Shown here: positions 61,808-64,000 of the stretch, piece after piece
Position numbering within the stretch: position 1 is the stretch's first letter
Layout: each line of letters opens with the position of its first letter
Assembly: GCF_024978135.1 (NCBI RefSeq)
Contig: NZ_JANTEZ010000002.1
Coordinates: forward strand, 310,001 to 374,000
Direction: 5' to 3'
Source: Herbiconiux gentiana
Lineage (GTDB): Bacteria > Actinomycetota > Actinomycetes > Actinomycetales > Microbacteriaceae
DNA length: 64,000 nt
The notes under the pieces: generated by a model
What the model saw: the letters and a program-made list of their open reading frames with translations, nothing else
What the model was told of the DNA's origin: nothing
The model's database searches: none
Made by a program: the position numbers and the translations under genes

Positions 61808-63268
61808 ATGTGCGGCATCGTGGGCATCGTTTCGGCTGAGCCCGTCAACCAACTCGTCTACGACTCCCTCCTGCTGCTGCAGCACCGCGGGCAGGACTCC
61901 ACCGGCATCGCCACCGCCGAGGGCAGCGTCTTCCACATCGTGAAGGCGAAGGGCCAGGTGCGCGAGGCGTTCCGCACCCGCGACATGCGCTCGCTGCTCG
62001 GCACCATGGGTCTCGGCCACGTGCGCTACGCCACCCAGGGCCAGGCCTCGCAGGAGCAGGAGGCGCAGCCCTTCTACGTGAACGCGCCGTACGGCATCAT
62101 CCTGGTTCACAACGGCAACCTCACGAACACCCGCGAGCTCACGAACGAGCTGTACAACATCGACCGCCGGCACCTGAACACCAGCTCCGACACCGAGGTG
62201 CTGCTGAACGTGTTCGCCAACGAGCTGCAGTCGCAGATCACCGGCCTCTCGCTCGACCCCGATCAGGTCTTCACCGCCGTCGAGCGGGTGCACGAGCGCG
62301 TCGAGGGCTCATACGCCACCATCGCGATGATCGCCGGGCACGGGCTGCTCGCGTTCCGCGACCCGTTCGGCATCCGCCCCCTCACCATCGGCAGCCGCCT
62401 GCTGCAGAGCGGTCAGATGGAGTACGTCGTCGCCTCCGAGTCGCTGGTGATGGAGAGCCTCGGCTACCAGATCGTGCGCGACGTCGAGCCCGGCGAGGCC
62501 GTGTTCATCACCCTCGACGGCGAGCTGATCTCAAAGCAGTGCGCGCCGAACGCCCGGCTCATCCCGTGCTCGTTCGAGTACGTCTACCTCGCCCGGCCCG
62601 ACTCGGTGCTCTCGGGCATCTCGGTCTACGAGGCCCGGCTGCGGCTCGGCGACTACCTCGCCGACACGGTCGCCCGCTACACGCCGATGGGCGACATCGA
62701 CGTGGTCATGCCCATCCCCGACTCCTCCAGGCCGGCCGCGATGCAGGTGGCCCAGAAGCTCGGCGTCGAGTACCGCGAGGGCTTCTACAAGAACCGCTAC
62801 GTCGGCCGCACGTTCATCATGCCGGGCCAGGCGGCGCGCAAGAAGTCGGTGCGTCAGAAGCTGAACGCCATGTCGAGCGAGTTCAAGGGCAAGAACATCC
62901 TGATCGTCGACGACTCGATCGTGCGCGGCACCACCTCGAAGGAGATCGTCGACATGGCCCGCCAGGCCGGGGCGAACAAGGTCACCTTCGCATCGGCGGC
63001 GCCGCCCGTGCGCTACCCGCACGTCTACGGCATCAACATGCCGTCGCGGCACGAGCTCGTCGCGCACGACCGCAAGATCCCCGAGATCGCGGCGGCCATC
63101 GGCGCCGACCACCTCATCTACCAGGAGGTGGAGGACATGCGGAAGGCCATCACGCAGGGCTCACCCCTCGTGCACGACCTCGAGATGAGCTGCTTCACGG
63201 GCGAGTACGTCACGGGCACCGTCACGCCCGAGTACCTCGCGTGGGTGGAGAAGAACCAGCTCTCCTAG
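61808..63268 (+). CDS. purF: Amidophosphoribosyltransferase
   Basis: First committed step of purine synthesis, making phosphoribosylamine from PRPP and glutamine. 486 residues. It begins MCGIVGIVSAEP, placing the glutaminase nucleophile at Cys2 after Met removal; this fixes ATG 61808. The PRPP loop is ILIVDDSIVRGTTSKE, and the glutaminase part has GHVRYATQGQ. TAGAAT (61795-61800) ends seven bases before the ATG, so a leaderless transcript is likely. No Fe-S-type propeptide precedes the Cys. Confidence 0.97.
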   Translation: MCGIVGIVSAEPVNQLVYDSLLLLQHRGQDSTGIATAEGSVFHIVKAKGQVREAFRTRDMRSLLGTMGLGHVRYATQGQASQEQEAQPFYVNAPYGIILVHNGNLTNTRELTNELYNIDRRHLNTSSDTEVLLNVFANELQSQITGLSLDPDQVFTAVERVHERVEGSYATIAMIAGHGLLAFRDPFGIRPLTIGSRLLQSGQMEYVVASESLVMESLGYQIVRDVEPGEAVFITLDGELISKQCAPNARLIPCSFEYVYLARPDSVLSGISVYEARLRLGDYLADTVARYTPMGDIDVVMPIPDSSRPAAMQVAQKLGVEYREGFYKNRYVGRTFIMPGQAARKKSVRQKLNAMSSEFKGKNILIVDDSIVRGTTSKEIVDMARQAGANKVTFASAAPPVRYPHVYGINMPSRHELVAHDRKIPEIAAAIGADHLIYQEVEDMRKAITQGSPLVHDLEMSCFTGEYVTGTVTPEYLAWVEKNQLS

Positions 63269-63277
63269 GCTGGGCAC

Positions 63278-63787
63278 ATGCCGACTCCTGACTTCGTCCT
63301 GTCCCTGCGCGAGAAGATCGGGCACGAGCAGCTCTGGCTCACGGGGGTGACCGCCGTGGTGCTGCGGGCGGCGTCGGGTCAGGATGCTCGCGCCGATGTG
63401 CCGGGTTCGGTGGCCGACGTGCTGCTCGTGCGGCGCAGCGACAACGGCGCCTGGACGCCGGTGACCGGCATCATCGACCCGGGCGAGGAGCCCGCGGTGG
63501 CGGGTGCGCGCGAGGTGCTCGAGGAGGCGGACGTGGTCGCCGAGCCCGTCAGCCTCGCCTGGGTGCACACGCTGCCCGAGGTCGTCTACGACAACGGCGA
63601 CCGCACGCTGTACCTCGACCTCTGCTTCCTGTTCCGCTACGTGTCGGGCGAGCCGTTCCCGGCCGACGGCGAGAACACCGAGGCGGCGTGGTTCCCGCTG
63701 GACGCGCTGCCTGTCATGAGCACCGAGATGCGCGCGCGGATCGACGCGGCGGTCGCGGGCGAGGCCGCGGCCCGGTTCGAGTTCTAG
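63278..63787 (+). CDS. NUDIX hydrolase
   Basis: 169 residues. The Nudix box is GIIDPGEEPAVAGAREVLEE, with the expected REVLEE; the final Gly of the consensus is Asp here (ADV). It hydrolyses some nucleoside diphosphate linked to another group; substrate not inferable. TAGGCT (63266-63271), which overlaps the purF stop codon, ends six bases before the ATG. Thus it likely has its own leaderless promoter within the end of purF. Confidence 0.9.
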   Translation: MPTPDFVLSLREKIGHEQLWLTGVTAVVLRAASGQDARADVPGSVADVLLVRRSDNGAWTPVTGIIDPGEEPAVAGAREVLEEADVVAEPVSLAWVHTLPEVVYDNGDRTLYLDLCFLFRYVSGEPFPADGENTEAAWFPLDALPVMSTEMRARIDAAVAGEAAARFEF

Positions 63788-63877
63788 GCGCGAGCTCTTC
63801 CGCCTTCTCGCACTCGCGCCGGGGCGTCGCTTGGCGCTTTCAGGCACTTCCGAAGCATCCGCCGTAATCTGGCCCAT

Positions 63878-64000
63878 ATGCCCGAAGCACCACACCGCCT
63901 CACCAGTGCGTTCCAGCGCCTGATCGACGGCACCAAGCGCCCCGTCGGCATGATGCTCGCCCTCGGCGTGGCCTCTGCCCTGCTCGTCACCGTGATGGCC
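63878..64000 (+). CDS. Start of an unidentified membrane protein, cut by window end
   Basis: Forty-one codons, MPEAPHRLTSAFQRLIDGTK then a hydrophobic run (MMLALGVASALLVTVMA) that looks like a first membrane helix. TAATCT (63865-63870) ends seven bases before the ATG. Too little is present to name a family. Confidence 0.6.
   Translation, partial: MPEAPHRLTSAFQRLIDGTKRPVGMMLALGVASALLVTVMA

Overview
The window is very GC-rich (about 70% by eye), has coding strands switching every few genes, and carries several small families typical of Actinobacteria (a DUF3073 protein, a DUF7882-like protein, a sterol-carrier-type protein beside purD, a Ku/LigD repair pair, CWB2 cell-wall-binding repeats). 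It reads as chromosomal DNA of a Microbacteriaceae-like actinobacterium; the family-level placement is inference. I found no rRNA, tRNA, insertion sequence, prophage or CRISPR array, and no gene-free stretch longer than 300 bases.

Layout. 1-7.6 kb: the N-terminal half of an RND efflux pump, then corA with a nucleosidase, an orphan kdpDE pair and a lipoprotein. 7.6-13.1 kb: a DUF7882-like protein, an AI-2E family transporter, Dps, and an MMPL pump divergent from its TetR regulator. 13.1-21.8 kb: a galactoside island with a LacI repressor divergent from an operon for a GH42 beta-galactosidase, two ABC sugar permeases, a binding protein and a GH36 alpha-galactosidase; no ATPase is encoded. 21.8-28.7 kb: a MocR regulator divergent from yczE, a glycosylase-like repair protein, a GNAT/nuclease/membrane operon, and a self-contained MFS pump-TetR unit. 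28.7-33.5 kb: a secreted beta-propeller protein with three CWB2 repeats, a TipA-like MerR regulator and a Tat-exported phosphoesterase. 33.6-41.9 kb: glyS, a short foreign-looking segment, ku/ligD (end joining), a small acidic protein, a KimA-like APC permease and a DUF3073 protein. 42-55 kb: purD-purC, hydrolases, an alcohol dehydrogenase, AraC, a 2OG-Fe oxygenase, DNA glycosylase, TfoX-like and amidase genes, then purM. 55-64 kb: two tandem secreted S1 proteases with CWB2 tails, a beta-lactamase-fold lipoprotein, purF, a NUDIX gene and a gene cut off by the window end.

Two themes stand out. First, about twenty genes have a TANNNT-like -10 hexamer placed 6-8 bases (mostly exactly 6) before the start codon, which predicts widespread leaderless transcription and settles many start sites. 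Second, several regulators sit beside readable operators: LacI boxes on a TTGACA/TATTCT promoter, a 26-bp near-palindrome inside the MFS promoter, and a 13-bp palindrome in a 19-bp MerR-type spacer. The best candidate for something undescribed is the 35.1-35.7 kb segment: one gene bounded by direct copies of the 3' end of ku, which looks like an insertion footprint.
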